A DNA stretch of 64,000 nucleotides from Adiantum capillus-veneris (GCA_014529385.2 CM043960.1:39039281-39103280), one strand, 5' to 3'. Counted from the first letter of the stretch, positions 25,181 through 37,474 are shown. Notes: a model not told the origin generated them from the letters alone. Made by a program: numbers and translations.

Positions 25181-26843
25181 TAACGAAATATTCTTGGATC
25201 CAGGCAACGTTTGCAAGTACTTTTTAGAGTTGGGGACACTTAGACCTTTTTCAGGGCTAGTACATTGCAAGTTGATGTCACCTATTTATATTTCCATTTT
25301 GACAGACTTGACCGGTTATGGCTAGCACAAGATTTGTATCAGCTGAGAAGAGAAGGCAAAAGTAGAGATTGAGTCCATAGGAAGAGAGTGCAGTGCTTTA
25401 TACTTGTCTTAACAAAGATAATGCAATATCCGCCAATAGTGTTGTGCGTGTGGTACACTGCGGAGGCCACATTAAGCAGCTTCCCTTCTGAATTCAATGT
25501 ACAAAGTATAAGTAGCTCCATGATTGGGCTGAAAGCTCAAACAACTAAGTTACTTTTAAATTTTCCTCTCTCAAAATACATGAAAAGGATTGCTTCAGAA
25601 GTATTTCCTATGTTTGTCGCTATTCACTTGCATTTGAACCAAATGAAGTAGAAAATTGCAAGCTAAAATGACATCCTTACAGAGGAACAAAATACACGTG
25701 TAAAATCCACTGGTAAAATAAAAATACTCGTTTAATCTTCTCTTTGGTTTTTCAACTGGAGGCTGGGTCGTTTCAACTTTTGTTTCAAACAAGGTGATAT
25801 AGAAAGATCACCTTGTGGCATATAAACCTCTCATAACAAATCTAGATTATAAATTCGCCCTTTAAAAGGCCCAAAATTTAAATCTAAAGTGAAGGGAGAA
25901 GGTAAAAAGTTGAGAGGCCTAAAAAAATATGATTATCATAAATTTGAATCTCATATATGTTATGTTGCATGTAAATTTTAGAAAATAGTATCAATTTGTT
26001 GAAAGAAGATCAAAAATTTGAATTTTCTTTTGGAAGGAGCTTGAAAGGGAAGTGTATATTTTAAGAATATAATTTTTCAAAGATAGATTAAAGAAAATTG
26101 ATGACAAAACTCTAAAAGGTGTATGGAACTTTGGATTTTTTTTTACCATACAATTGTGAGTGGTAAAGTTGTATTATCATAGAAAAGAATGTGCATTAAG
26201 CCTCAAGCATAGTTTGTTCCCTGAGGAGCCATATGTCTTGCAAACATATGTCTTTTCTTAGCCACTACTAGAGAGCTATTCAAGTTGTGTTTCGGCTTGT
26301 CGTCAGAAGCCGACAGTTAGCACTTTCTCTAAAGTCTAGAAGTGCTTGTTTCCACTCTTTAAAGTCTTTGTGTTTTTCAACTTCTCTGCTTTCCTGCATG
26401 ATCTCTTCAAACTTAGATGTTGGACTCTAAAAGAGATTTTAATTCAATATATTTTTACTCACTCTGATGTGATTGCTCATGGCGGTAATGTCTCAATGGT
26501 AAGAGAACAGAAAGGTCTAAATGGAAGAGAACAAATAGTTGCATCGTGGGGGATGTACATTTAGCTCTTACACTTACATATGTTTATCCTTCTTCATATA
26601 AGAAATGGGAGCTAGTGGGGTGCGTTATAGGCCTCATCTGTGTAACCCATGCTCACATTGGTATTTTACAGTATGCCGGAAGAACTAGCAAGAGCCTTAC
26701 AGATGAAGGCATATTCTTCTAAGACTATTTCTACCAACTCAACCAAAGGAATAAAAAAGGAACATTGGTAAAGGTTCCTCTACCAACCATCTAGAACTCC
26801 GTGGATTGGCCAGTTCTGAATACAACATTGAGTGAGGCATTTC
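25181..26843. other. 3' flank of the long ORF; no gene seen
   Basis: AT-rich sequence that probably contains the 3' untranslated region of the preceding gene. No poly(A) site could be fixed with confidence, and no further coding frame is convincing. Confidence 0.4.
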
Positions 26844-27173
26844 TTACTCAACCCCTCTCTCTGCATGCTCTTTCTCCTCAAACCTTCCCTCGGCATGGTG
26901 CATCTTTGTCTCCACAGCCTCTACAATGTCTTCCTTCTCCTCAACACCTCTCTTTGCATGATGCATCTCTTCTTGCTCAACCCCTCCCTCTGCATGGTCG
27001 CTCTTCTCCTCAGCCCTTCCCTGTGTCTGTTCTTTCTCCTCATCTTTCTCTTGTTCCTTCTCAGGGACCTGGTCTAGTGAAGAGGAATTGGAGAGGTCCA
27101 ATGGCTTAAGTCCCTCACCTGTCATTGTCATCTCCATCGCATGGTCATCCAACAAGCTGTCTTTTGCATCCAA
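26844..27173 (-). CDS. Acidic repeat ORF (uncertain)
   Basis: A 109-codon minus-strand frame is very rich in Glu and built from imperfect repeats of the type HHAERGVEEKE over a degenerate minisatellite (about 26845-27060). The N-terminal third (DAKDSLLDDHAMEMTMTGEG) is not repetitive. It could be an exon of a coiled-coil or acidic protein, or only a by-product of the minisatellite. No flanking exon was identified. Confidence 0.3.
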   Translation of the reverse strand: MDAKDSLLDDHAMEMTMTGEGLKPLDLSNSSSLDQVPEKEQEKDEEKEQTQGRAEEKSDHAEGGVEQEEMHHAKRGVEEKEDIVEAVETKMHHAEGRFEEKEHAERGVE

Positions 27174-27261
27174 AATTATAGGATTTGAGAAAGAGAGTAG
27201 ATGCTACATAAGTGTCTCGCGGTATCATTGCAAATACTGTAAAGTGTATATATTCAATGTA

Positions 27262-27290
27262 CACTACAAAAAAAAAAAAAAGTTTTAGAT
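27262..27290 (+). mobile_element. Candidate CACTA left terminus
   Basis: CACTACAA followed by an A-run matches the first eight bases of the complement of the right terminus at 39380-39387. The 3-bp flanks (GTA here, ATG at the right end) do not agree and no subterminal repeats were seen, so this may belong to a different CACTA copy or be chance. A weaker alternative, CACTACATG, is at 33169. Confidence 0.3.
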
Positions 27291-27589
27291 CAGTCCTTAT
27301 TGCTATACAACCACCAAGTTATTGTAATGCATTGCAAATGGATACCTTTGACATGCATGGCTTTAATCAAAGCGGCTTTGCTATATGTACTGGGCATGGA
27401 GGCGACATCTCCATCCACATGAGTTTGCATCTAAGAAAGTTTTAACATCGTAGGAAACTATCTCAAGAGACCTTAAAGATCTAGTCGACGAGGAGTTGAA
27501 CTCAAGACCTGTTATTCAAGAGGGAAATGGCATAACCAATATAAAACACTTGGTGATAGAAAGGTTATACCATTTTTCTCTTTTTATCG

Positions 27590-27795
27590 TTTAAGATTAC
27601 GTTAGATTTAGATTTACGTTAGATTAGATTTAGGTTTATTTAGGTTAGATTAGATTAGATTTAGGTTTATTTTGAGTTGGATTTACGTTAAATTATTTTA
27701 GGTTTATTTACGCGCGTTAGATTTAGATTTACGTCAGATTAAATTAAATTTAGGTTTATTTTGAGTTTAAGATTAAATTAGATATAGATTTATTT
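27590..27795. repeat. Degenerate TTAGATTTAGG-type repeat
   Basis: Irregular repeats of TTAGATTTAGATTTACG and TTTAGGTTTATTT fill about 200 bp. Related sequence recurs at about 33000-33050 on the other side of the copia insertion. Confidence 0.6.
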
Positions 27796-27798
27796 CCG

Positions 27799-28463
27799 AT
27801 GGACCATGCGGACCAACAATTCCACGACAGTTTAGCGGTGATGGTTTTTGTGACGAGGAGCACGTCGTTCCTGGAGCTCATGTGTTGCAGAGTCCCTAGG
27901 ACACACCAAGGAGTGTCCCTGCTTGTGAGACTGCTCAGACTACACCGAAGGATTATACTGCCTACGCGTTTGAGAGTGGTGTCTCGGCCACTGCGTCGGA
28001 GATGCTGAGGAGTGACCCGAACACTGCATCGAGGTCACCTAGAGGCCTAGACGATGAGCATTCACCGGACAGGGTTGCTATAGTTCACGGGAGGGACATG
28101 CCAAAGGGATACGCCTACCTCATCAATCGTATGTCCAATGAGATCATTATGACCCCTGAGGGGAAGCACGTGATGGGCCGCATATGACAGTTGTGTAGAT
28201 AGGTTTTCTGACACACTGTAGTTTATCATGGTCTCTTGGAGGGCTCAGGATAAAGCCTCCAAGGATTATCTTATTGTTACGCTGCATCGGGAGTTTCCAG
28301 TTCCCTCTCTGGAGAATACATTTGACGATGCTTGGATGAGGAGACGCATGCGCGACTACATGAAGCATCGAAGGTCAGATGCACAGATGCCATACCTGAC
28401 TGGCTTGAAAGAGAGGAGTGGATCATGGATCGACGGGGTGGAGAGGTGAGATTATTAAACTCT
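27799..28463 (+). pseudogene. CACTA second-gene (Transposase_24-like) remnant
   Basis: Broken frames here match the better preserved copy at 37475-38811. DYLIVTLHREFPVPSLENTF and RRMRDYMKHRRSDA correspond to DRVISMLHDEFPVSTWDDRF and RMREYCKHKRSEV, and in another frame AIPDWLEREEW corresponds to SIPDWLAKEDW. This pattern is the plant Ptta/En/Spm transposase family (Transposase_24), the DNA-binding partner gene of CACTA elements. There are several stops and at least one frameshift. The match ends at about 28450 with a GTGAG that could be a splice donor. The copia element inserted 20 bp further on. Confidence 0.65.
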
Positions 28464-28468
28464 TGCAT

Positions 28469-28695
28469 TGTTACCATATACATGTGGTAGTGATGTGTGT
28501 GAACACACTAGGACCGCCGAGGCATTTTTTCCCTCTTTAGGAGGTTTTTTCCCCCGAGCATTGTATATACATCCATCACTCTAGGGCTATCTATCTTACC
28601 ATTGCACACTAAGTAACACACTCTCTATTGTGTGCCTTGAGCTTCCTTCATCTTCTCCAAGCTGTGTGCATTTCTCTACAACACTAATTCCAACA
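28469..28695 (+). repeat. 5' LTR of the copia element
   Basis: TGTTACCATATAC...ATTCCAACA, 227 bp. It differs from the 3' LTR at scattered positions only. Confidence 0.92.
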
Positions 28696-28697
28696 AT

Positions 28698-28710
28698 TGG
28701 TATCAGAGCA
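28698..28710 (+). promoter_or_regulatory. Primer-binding site of the copia element
   Basis: TGGTATCAGAGCA, complementary to the 3' end of initiator tRNA-Met, two bases after the LTR. Confidence 0.9.
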
Positions 28711-29056
28711 GGTTGTGTCCTCCCGGGCTTAGTCGTAGCTGCTCCAGCACACGCCTGCTCACTTTCTCCGATTACAGTGAGTTTTGGCAAGCGTTTGCAC
28801 GTCGACAAATATTCCGGGAAAGCTCGTAGAGCGCAGTCTGCTCAGATTTTTTATTCGGGCTCATTTCGGCCTCCGTTTCCACTACAGGCAGTGCTGCACA
28901 GGCTACTTTGTCATTTTGTGCAAAGTTTCTGTCAGTGCCATTTTCTGCATAACAGGTGCCTTATAGTCTTCTACGGTTTGTGCTATATATCACGTGTTGT
29001 TCCCGCTCCATTTCTCCTATTTTCGGACAGTTTTCACATCAGGTGCAACATTTACC

Positions 29057-30084
29057 ATGGCTGACAACAACACAGATGTGTTCAAGATGTTTGCTGCTGA
29101 GGATAGGTTGGATGGGGACAATTACCCTATGTGGGCTTATATGATGTAACACGTTCTTGTGTCAAAGGGCGTCTGGAATATTGTGCAGGGCATTGATGTA
29201 CGTTCTGGTTCTGAGGATGTAGGCGATGTTGAGGATGTTGCACGTCTTGCAAGGATTGCTGCTATTAGAGTTGGTTTGCCTACGGTAGAACAAGCTCATT
29301 GGGATGTAAAGGATGCGCAGGTTCATGCATTGATTGTGTTGTCTATGAAGCGCACCATTGTTCCTCACATCCGTTCAGCAAAATTTGCAAAACAGGCTTG
29401 GGACATTTTGTCTGGTCTTTATGCAAGCCGCAATGAGGCTAAAATTGCTTTGCTGCGTAAAGAGCTAAAGTCAAAGATTATGCATGAGGAAGATGATATG
29501 GACACTTTCCTTGCTAGTGTCAAGGATATCAACGAGCAACTTATTTCTACAGGTGAAGTCATTTTAGACAGTTCCCTTGTGCAGACTGTTCTTGATGCCT
29601 TACCAGATTCTACCAGACTTTTGCTAGTACTTGGAGACTTATGACCTAAGGAAATCCAGAAGTTGTCAAGTTTGATGCATTATGCACATTGCTGTTGCAA
29701 GAGTCACTTTCCAGAAAAAACAGGACTAGACAGCGTGCAGTTGAACAGGCTTTTATTGCTACTCAAAGAAAGGGTGGTAACAGCAATGCAGCCACTTCTT
29801 ATGGTTCTGCTGCGAGTGGCAAAACTTTTGTTCCTAATGCTTCTGCTGGCAGCAATTCGTCTGGCAATTCTAGTGATAAGGGCAAAAAGAAGATGTGTTG
29901 CCATTATTGTAAAGCTAAGTTGAAGGCCAAAGAGTCTAAGAAGAAAGAGGGTGGTTCCACTGCAAATGCTGGTTCCACTAAAAATGCAGCCATTGTTGAG
30001 TCTTCTGTAAAAGGAGTCTGTAATGTTGATGTTGATGCAGAATGGGCTTTTAGCGCAAAGTGCACTTACAATCCTGTTGTCCAT
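29057..30084 (+). pseudogene. Copia gag remnant
   Basis: The frame starts MADNNTDVFKMFAAEDRL and continues with LDGDNYPMWAYMM, the usual copia Gag opening (W-x-x-W type). A stop after MM interrupts it. The next segment (29159-29644) carries the Gag core, including AWDILSGLYASRNEAKIALL and LRKELKSKIMHEEDDMDTFL, typical of UBN2/retrotran_gag domains. The zinc knuckle is damaged: C-H-Y-C is present, but the H and last C are missing after AKLKAKE. At least one stop and one frameshift occur. Confidence 0.85.
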
Positions 30085-32640
30085 GATGCATGCTTGTCAG
30101 TTGCTGCAGATTCACATGTGTGGTATTTCGACAGTGGTGCTACAAAGCACATTACCTCACATCATGAATTGTTCACCTCTCTCGAGTCTGTCCCTCATGG
30201 GAATTCACTCACTTGTGCCAACAATGCCTCTTATCCGGTTTAAGGAGTCGAAAAGATTGTGCTTACTGCTGCTAATGGCAGTTCTTTCACACTTGTTGAT
30301 GCACTTTATGTACCTGGGATCAAGAAGAATCTTTTGTCTATATCCGCACTTGCTAGACTTGGACTTATAGTCAAATTTGTGGATGACAGATGTACAGTTC
30401 ATGATCTCAGTTTTGGTGATGAAATTGTTGCATCTGGCCTTTTGTGCCGTGGGCTGTAGAAGCTCACTTTGTATGACAAGTGTGGACAAAATTTTGCAAA
30501 TGCAGTTGCGGATTCAAGGGCTATTTTAGATGTAAAACTTTGGCATGCACGTTTTGGTCATCTGAATTTTGCTAGTTTGCTGTGTTTGCAGTAATCTGAT
30601 ATGGTTGCTTCTTTGCCGCCTCTTGAAGCACATGTCAAACATGTTTGTGAAGGCTGTATTTTCGGTAAGATGCAGCGTTCTAAGTTTCCAATGGATGGTT
30701 CAGTTAGGGCCACATGCAGCTTGCAGCTTGTGCATAGTGATGTTTGTGGGCCCATGCAAACTCCGTTCTTGGGCAATTACCTGTACTTCGTGACTTTCAT
30801 TGATGATTACTCCAGGCATGCATGGGTATTTCCCCTTAAAGCGAAGTCCGAAGTTTTTATGTGCTTCAAACAATTTCTGGCTATGGCTGAAAATGTCTCG
30901 AAATGTACTATGGGCACCCTCCGTTCCGATCGAGGGGGGGAGTATATGTCTCATGAATTCAATGCATTTCTGGCTAGTGGTGGGATAAAACATCAATGTA
31001 CAGTGCCTTATACACCTCAGCAAAATGGTGTTGATGAGAAAAAAACAGGTCACTTACGGAAATGGCACGATGATGGTCAAAAGTCAAGCTTTGCCGCATT
31101 CTTTTTGGCTTGAGGCAAGCATGTGTGCCACTTATGTACTAAACAGGTGTCCTACAAAAGCTTTGCAGTCTATTACTCCATATGAAGCATGGCATGATAG
31201 AAAGCCTTCTATTGAGCACATGCGTGTTTTTGGTTGTTTGACATATGCTTTGGTGCCACAAACACAGCACAGAAAACTGGATAATAAGGTTCGACTTGTT
31301 GCAAAGGCTCAACTTTTTCTCCCACTTGTCGTATGACTACTGTGCGTTTTCTATGTGCATTGGCAGCTCATTTTGGTTGGGATGTACATCAATCAGACAT
31401 TGTTACTGCTTTCTTGAATGGTGACATATTTGAGGAAGTTTATGTAACGCAGCCTCGCGGTTTTGTCATAAAAGGACAAGAGGACAAAGTGTGCAGATGT
31501 AAGAAGGCTTTGTATGGGTTGAAGCAATCTCCTCGTGCTTGGTATGAGAAAGCTGACACTCATTTGGTCAAACAAGGCTTTCGTAACAGTCCAACAGAAA
31601 GCACATTGTATGTAAACCATGAAGGTGATGTACTTCTCATTGTGGTTCTTTATGTCGATGATTTGTTGATCACTGGAGCAAATGAGAGACATATTGCTGA
31701 ATTTAAGGCTGATTTGAATGCCACTTTCAAGATGAAAGATTTGGGGCTGTTGCATCATTACTTGGGTATACAGTTTAAGCAGTGTGATGGTGGTATTGCC
31801 TTGTGTCAGAAAAGTTACATAGAGACATTGCTATGTAAGTTTGGACTGGAGGATTGCAAACCTATTGCCACTCCCATGGAAATAGGTTTGAAGTTGAGTC
31901 TACATGATGCTGGCGATTCTGCTGATGTCACTCTTTACCAAACTGTTGTTGCCATTGCCTCATTTATGTATGCAACACGAGGCCAGATATTAAGTTTGCA
32001 GTCTTAGAGGTCACCAGATTTATGCATAGCGTAGGGTCTAAGCATTGGCAGGCTGTCAAGAGGATTTTCCGCTACCTAAGTGGTACTTTACATCTTGGCT
32101 TGTTTTATCCCAAGGGGGGATCATTGCCGCCAAACTTACGTGCTTTTTCGGACTTAGATTGGGCTGGTTGTTTTGACACGCGAGTGTCCACAAGTTGTTT
32201 TTTTGTTTCATGCTTGGCAGTTCATGTATATCATGGTTGAGCAAGAAGCAACCTACTGTGGCCACTTTGAGTTGTGAGGCTGAGTACCGGGCAATCTTCA
32301 CAGCTACGATTGAGTGTGTATGGCTCAGACGCCTTAGACAGGAGACTGCCAACTATTTACATTGACAGTCTGAGCGCATTGGCAGTTGCGAGGAACCCAG
32401 TTTTTCATGCTCGCACAAAGCACATTGAGGTGCATTACCACTATGTCAGGGAGAGGCTCTCGGCAGGAGAGATCAGCTTGGCTTATGTGCCAACACAGGA
32501 CAACCTCGCAAATCTTTTCACAAAGGCATTGTCTCGTGAGAAGCTTGAAGCTTTCCGCAAAGCTTTGGGCTTACTCCCCTTTGTGGATCGATCATGTCCT
32601 CAGGGCATGGCACTTCCCTTTACTCATGTGCCAGCTCTCA
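30085..32640 (+). pseudogene. Copia pol remnant (protease, integrase, RT, RNase H)
   Basis: The protease motif WYFDSGATKHITSHHELF is at about 30120. The GAG-pre-integrase box (LWHARFGHLNFASLL) follows, then the integrase core with HSDVCGPM, FIDDYSRHAW and TPQQNGVDEKK, so the D, D and E positions can be seen. Reverse transcriptase starts abruptly at about 31290. It includes KKALYGLKQSPRAWY, the catalytic YVDDLLITG (31651-31677) and KDLGLLHHYLGIQF. RNase H motifs follow (SCEAEYRAI; HIEVHYHYVRERLSAGEI; DNLANLFTKAL). In-frame stops (for example TAA at 30241) and frameshifts near 31050 and 32240 break it. Between integrase (HRKLDNK) and RT (VRLVAKA) a segment of very roughly 200 residues is missing. 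Confidence 0.9.
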
Positions 32641-32666
32641 TTCACCGCATCACTCCACGGGGGATT

Positions 32667-32893
32667 TTTTACCATATACATGTGGTAGTGATGTGTGTGA
32701 ACACACTAGGACCGTCGGGGCATTTTTTCCCTCTTTAGGAGGTTTTTTCCCCCGAGCATTGTATATACGCCCATCACTCTAGGGTTATCTATCTTTCCAT
32801 TGCACAATAAGTAACACACTCTCTATTGTGTGCCTTGAGCTTCCTTCGTCTTCTCCAAGCTGTGAGCATTTCTCTGCAACCCTAATTCCAACA
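32667..32893 (+). repeat. 3' LTR of the copia element
   Basis: 227 bp, same length as the 5' LTR, preceded by the purine tract and followed by TGCAT. Confidence 0.92.
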
Positions 32894-32898
32894 TGCAT

Positions 32899-33427
32899 TG
32901 AAGTATTTGTATATGTGAAGCCCATTCACATCTACACAGCTAGTAGCCCCATTGGTATGTCTTTTACCCTTCAATGGAGTGAATCACCACAAGTTCAATT
33001 AGGGTTAGATTTAAGATTAGATTTTGGATTGAGTTTTTATATTAGAGTCTATATTCAAGATTACTGTATAAAAATTAGAGTTAGACGAACGGTGAAAAGA
33101 TCTACTGTGAAAAGATGTTAAGATGATGTGAAATGCTACAGCTAGAGAAGAGGCAAAGGGGTTTTGTCCACTACATGCACTATCATGTAGACGTGGGTGT
33201 GTAGATTTCTTGTACCCACAAATATAGGCATTGACCAATAAAGACGAGATGATAACCCGTTGGTTCTGATCTCCATGCACCTCTAGACCGAGGTGTGCGG
33301 GGATTGGACATGACTAGAGAATGTGAGGTAGTTTACAGTGTGAACAAAGAGAGAGAGAGAGAGAGAGAGAGATAAAAGACGAAGAATGCCAATAGAAGAT
33401 TAAATTTGTTGTGCAGGTTATAAGGTT
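32899..33427. other. CACTA-related non-coding stretch
   Basis: Joins the two sides of the copia insertion. It contains TTAGGGTTAGATTTAAG-like repeats (about 33000-33050), CACTACATG at 33169 and a (GA)n tract at 33349-33372. No coding frame is supported. Confidence 0.5.
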
Positions 33428-36400
33428 TTTACCCTCATTATGAGTAGTGACGAGGATGTGGGGCCATCCAACCGAAACACCTATCTCTCAACGAGGATCT
33501 TATATCCTTGTAATCAATGCAAGCATGCTGTGTGACGGACAAGACACGTTTCTTTGCAGCACGTTCTCGAATTTGACGAGTTTGATCCATCTATTATAGA
33601 TCGAGTTGTTGCCAATTATAGCTCGTCGGACTCTGACGCTGGCCAACAGGCAACAATCTTGCAACCCAATAGACGTGTTCGCGGGCGCTTTGGTCAAGCA
33701 GCATATGTGAGACCACAAGATGTAGCCTCTAACAGCTCGGGGGGTGATCATGCAGACCACATTCCCAACGAGGAAATGTTTGAGCCCGAGATCGATGAAA
33801 TGATCGAAACAATCATGGATTCAGAAAGGCTTATCTATGATGATATGAAAAGTGAAGCCAATACGCCATTGTATGATGGAGCACGTGTGTCTAGATTGAA
33901 GGCGTTGGTGGTTCTTCTCAACATGCAGACAAAGTTTGGATGGAGTGACACTAGCGTCACAGCACTTTTCACGTGATCTATTACAATTAGTTTACTGTAA
34001 TAAAAAACTCTAGATGTATAATGATCTGATAGATTTTTACACAATTGTATTGTATTTTTTTCGTTGTGTAGATTGCTCAGAGAGCACATACTGCCAGCTG
34101 ATAATGTGATGCCAGATTCTAGAGAGGAAGCAAGAAAAATTTTGCAAAACTTGGGGATGGATTACAATTTGATCCACGCTTGTCCTAACGACCGCATTCT
34201 TTTCAGAGGTAGACATGGAGAAGTGTCTGAAATGTGATTCCGAGAGATATCGAGTAGATCTCCACCGAACAAAAATTCCGCAAAAGGTTTTGTGACATTT
34301 TTCTTTGCTTCCTCGCATCAAGCATTTCTTCGAATGTAAGTCCATGGCCGCCCTAGCATCATGGCATGGGGAGAATAAATCTTCGGATGGTGTGCTACGG
34401 ATTCCTGCAGATTGCGCAGCCTGGAAACATATAGCTGAAACATGGTCGGATTTTGCCAGGGAAGCTCAAAATTTGCGCCTAGGCCTGGCTATGGATGGCG
34501 TAAATCCATTTGGCCAAAGAGCAACATCTTACAGTGTATGACCCGTTGTCATCGTCAACTACAACATTCCCCCGTGGTTGACTACGAAGAAGGGGCACCT
34601 ATGGCTAAGATTGATTGTGTCAGGGCGGTATAAAGTGAAGAATATGGATGTGTATCTTTGTCCACTATTGGAAGACTACAACAATTGTGGATTGGCATAG
34701 AAGTGGTGGATATGAGCCGACACACAGGTCGACGGAATGCTTTGATCAGAGGCATTCTAATGTGGACCATGCATAACTATCCAGGACTAACAGAATGCTC
34801 AGGTGATTTACACTTAAACTCAAACACTGTAAATCTTGGTTTTTCTCAAGCTGATCTATTATCATGTGTATACATGCAGGGCTTCAAACAAGCGGTTACA
34901 GAGCATGTCACATGTGGACCTAGACCGAATGCGTGTCGGGCGCCCTCATTGAAGAAGCAAATCTACGAAGGTCAACAAGCGTATCTTCCAGAAAATCATG
35001 TTTCACGCGATGGCTTTTTGGGAAGAGAGCCACCGCGTAAGGCGCCCTCATTGAAGAAGCAAATCTACGAAGGTCATCGAGCGTATCTTCCACACAATCA
35101 TGTTTCACGCGATGACTTTTTGGGAAGAGAGCCACCGAGGATGTATGCACAAGCATGGTTAGAGCAGAAGGAGATGTGTGATGATGGTTTGCCCCCAGGG
35201 ATGAAGAGACTCTCTATGGTACGAGTTACCATATTGGCCTCGAGTCATGATCAATCACTTGCTCGATCCAATGTACATATTCAAGAATGTTGGTTATCTA
35301 CTATGGGACCTTCTAATCGGCAAGAAAGATACTTTGGGAGCCAGGGTTTACCTTAGAAATGTGGATCGTATGGAGCAATATTGGCCGCAGACAGCGTCCG
35401 ATGGATCGATAAAACTCCCTAAAGCGCCATGGATTTTCACAGGAGCCCAAGAACGCAAAGTAAAAGAGACCATTCGATCTTTGCGGACCCCCACTGGCGT
35501 AATGCACTCGCTTCGAATGTGTTTTACTAAAGAAGGAAAGCTTACCTGTTTGAAGTCACACGACTGGCATAAAATGTGTCAGGTATGTTCATAGTGGAAT
35601 ATATCATAGTGGAAATTGTGTAACAAATTCATGTGTGGACTTTAATATCATTGATGCACGTGTTTTGCAGTTTATTTTACCGGTGGCCATTGAGGGATGT
35701 TTGTCTCTTGACGTCTGTAACACAATCTACAAACTTGCAAAGTTGGTGCAATGGATCTCACAAAAGGAGATCAACGTAGACTCCATACCATTCACCAAAC
35801 TAAACGTTGTGGAGGTTGTGTGCATGTTTGATAAATACTTTCCTACTACCATGCTAACCATTCAGGTGCATCTTCTTGTTCACATAGTTGATGAGGTGGA
35901 AATAGTTGGCACAGTACATTCCAGATGGATGTTCCTTTTAGAACGTTTCATGAAAACGCTTAAGGGATATGTGCATCAGAAGGCACGTCCAGAGGGTAGC
36001 ATGGCAAAAGGTTGGCTGGTATCCGAGTCCCTAGTGTACATTGGAGAGTGGCTACACGGATTTGATAAAGCCCGGGACACGCTATGGCGAACCATAGATG
36101 ATGAGCACATATATGGGATTGTCATGTGTAATCTCGGTGTTGAGAAGAAGATGATGGAAGATCTAGAGACTAAAATCAACCGATTTTGCATGCTTCACAA
36201 TCTAGTGATGCAAAAGTGGATTTCACAATATGAGGATGCAAAGCAAGAGCGACAAAGGGCACGAATCAAGTGGAGACGGGGAAGACAACCATTGATGCAC
36301 TATCCGACGGGTCTGGAGAGCCTACCAACATTCATGAGCTTAAGATGGTTGCACAACCAATTGAAAAGCGCACAATAGTGCAGTGAAGAAGTGACTGAGG

Positions 36401-37160
36401 AGGAGTGGGAGTACTCTCGGGGTTGCGCGACCAAGGTAAGTTTGCAATGTACGACTAGTGACTTTCTAGATGTTTGAACGGCCACTCATAATCTTTGTTG
36501 GTTGTAGTATAAGTCATACACAGCAGCATGGTGTAAAGGTCGACATTTTAGGGTGGAACGGATCGACAACAAGCGTTTTACTCAAGATTGTGGAATCATG
36601 GCAAAATTTGAACAGTCTAGTCGACGACGGTCCTCTGATGCAGATCCTGTGGTGGCGGAACTTGCTTACTTCGACACGCTACAAGAGATTTTGAGGATCG
36701 ATTATAGAGGATTTTTTGTCGACTTGTTTGACGTGCAATGGTTCAAGATAATCATGGAGGGTTGCAATTCTATTGTGCGTAGAGGAGGGTTTTCTTGAGG
36801 TGGATTCAACTAAGAAATGGACTGACCTAAGAGACACTTTCGTACTACCCGAGCATTGTGAACAAGTATGTAAATAGTTAACATCCAGTTTTAGAAGTTA
36901 TGTGCTTGGAATCTCTTATGTAAGTTATGTGGCTCTGGCAGGTGATATTTCATCCTACAAAGTCTGCATCAAACTGGTGGTACGTCATAGATTTAGCCCC
37001 TCATAGTGCACGCACGTATTAGGGCTACCATGTGCCAATCACAGCGGCATCAATAGAGGATATCGGAGAAGATGTTCAGTCAGAAGCCGTTGAGGTGGTG
37101 CTACTCTCTATGGGGTGCATGCGGAGGATCTACAAAATGAAACGGAGGACATCTGTTTAA
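33428..37160 (+). pseudogene. CACTA transposase, TNP2 type (Transposase_21, DUF4218, DUF4216)
   Basis: Multi-exon remnant of the En/Spm-type transposase that cuts and joins CACTA elements. A short first exon starts MSSDEDVGPSN (33439) with a cysteine pair (YPCNQCKH). After a TTTGCAG acceptor comes SRLKALVVLLNMQTKFGWSD, then LLREHILPADNVMPDSREEA and LIHACPNDRILF, the canonical TNP2 opening. LPRIKHFFECK, DGVLRIPADCAAWKH and LRLGLAMDGVNPFGQ follow (34305-34541), then IPPWLTTKKGHLWL and the LDPMYIFKNVG helix (about 35255-35285). KLTCLKSHDWHKMCQ begins the DUF4218 part. Its main segment (35635-36378) contains ILPVAIEGCL and RPEGSMAKGWLVSE. The DUF4216 part (36510-37020) includes LRIDYRGFFVDLFDVQWFK. 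Stops, frameshifts near 34540-34630 and a 102-bp duplication inactivate it. Confidence 0.85.
34940..35137 (+). repeat. In-frame 102-bp tandem duplication in the TNP2 exon
   Basis: Two units of 34 codons (34940-35041 and 35042-35137) both encode APSLKKQIYEG...AYLP...NHVSRD...FLGREPPR. They differ by a few substitutions. Known TNP2 proteins have one such segment (K-x-V-Y-M-G-H-R-R-F-L-P-type), so the second copy is an added unit. Confidence 0.85.
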
Positions 37161-37347
37161 ACGGAGAGCTCTATATAGATATAGGAAGTTATGCTAAGCT
37201 TTGTGAGGATGAGAGAGAGACCTCTTAAAGCCATAAATATTGTATTTGAACAATTAGCTCCATTTTATAATGTATATTGTATTCACGTGGCTTTTTGTCC
37301 ATTCTGTCTATATGCGTCATTGCGTCATTGTCTACACAAGAATCCCT

Positions 37348-37353
<6 letters not shown>

Positions 37354-37407
<54 letters not shown>
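37354..37407. repeat. (TC)n microsatellite
   Basis: About 54 bp of TC repeat between the two CACTA genes. Confidence 0.95.
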
Positions 37408-37411
<4 letters not shown>

Positions 37412-37474
37412 GTCCATGTTTTCTTCTCCATTCATTCAATATTAAGTTTAAATGTTTGTGTGTTCAATGTAGGT

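Larger units (their letters stand above)
28469..32893 (+). mobile_element. Ty1/copia retrotransposon, full structure but decayed
   Basis: Two 227-bp LTRs (28469-28695 and 32667-32893) flank gag-pol remnants in copia order: gag, protease, integrase, reverse transcriptase, RNase H. A perfect 5-bp target duplication TGCAT lies at 28464-28468 and 32894-32898. The primer site and a purine tract (CCACGGGGGATT) are present. The 5' LTR starts TGTTACC and the 3' LTR starts TTTTACC, a loss of the terminal G. In-frame stops, frameshifts and an internal deletion make it non-autonomous. Confidence 0.92.

Noticed and set aside
27590-27795. Interstitial telomere array
   Set aside because: The repeats (TTAGATTTAGG and similar) are irregular and do not give runs of TTTAGGG.
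33169-33185. Firm CACTA left terminus at 33169
   Set aside because: Only the first seven bases match the right end and no subterminal repeats follow; kept only as an alternative.
36300-36485. Separate gene at the end of DUF4218
   Set aside because: Frame is antisense to the TNP2 remnant and has no own motif.
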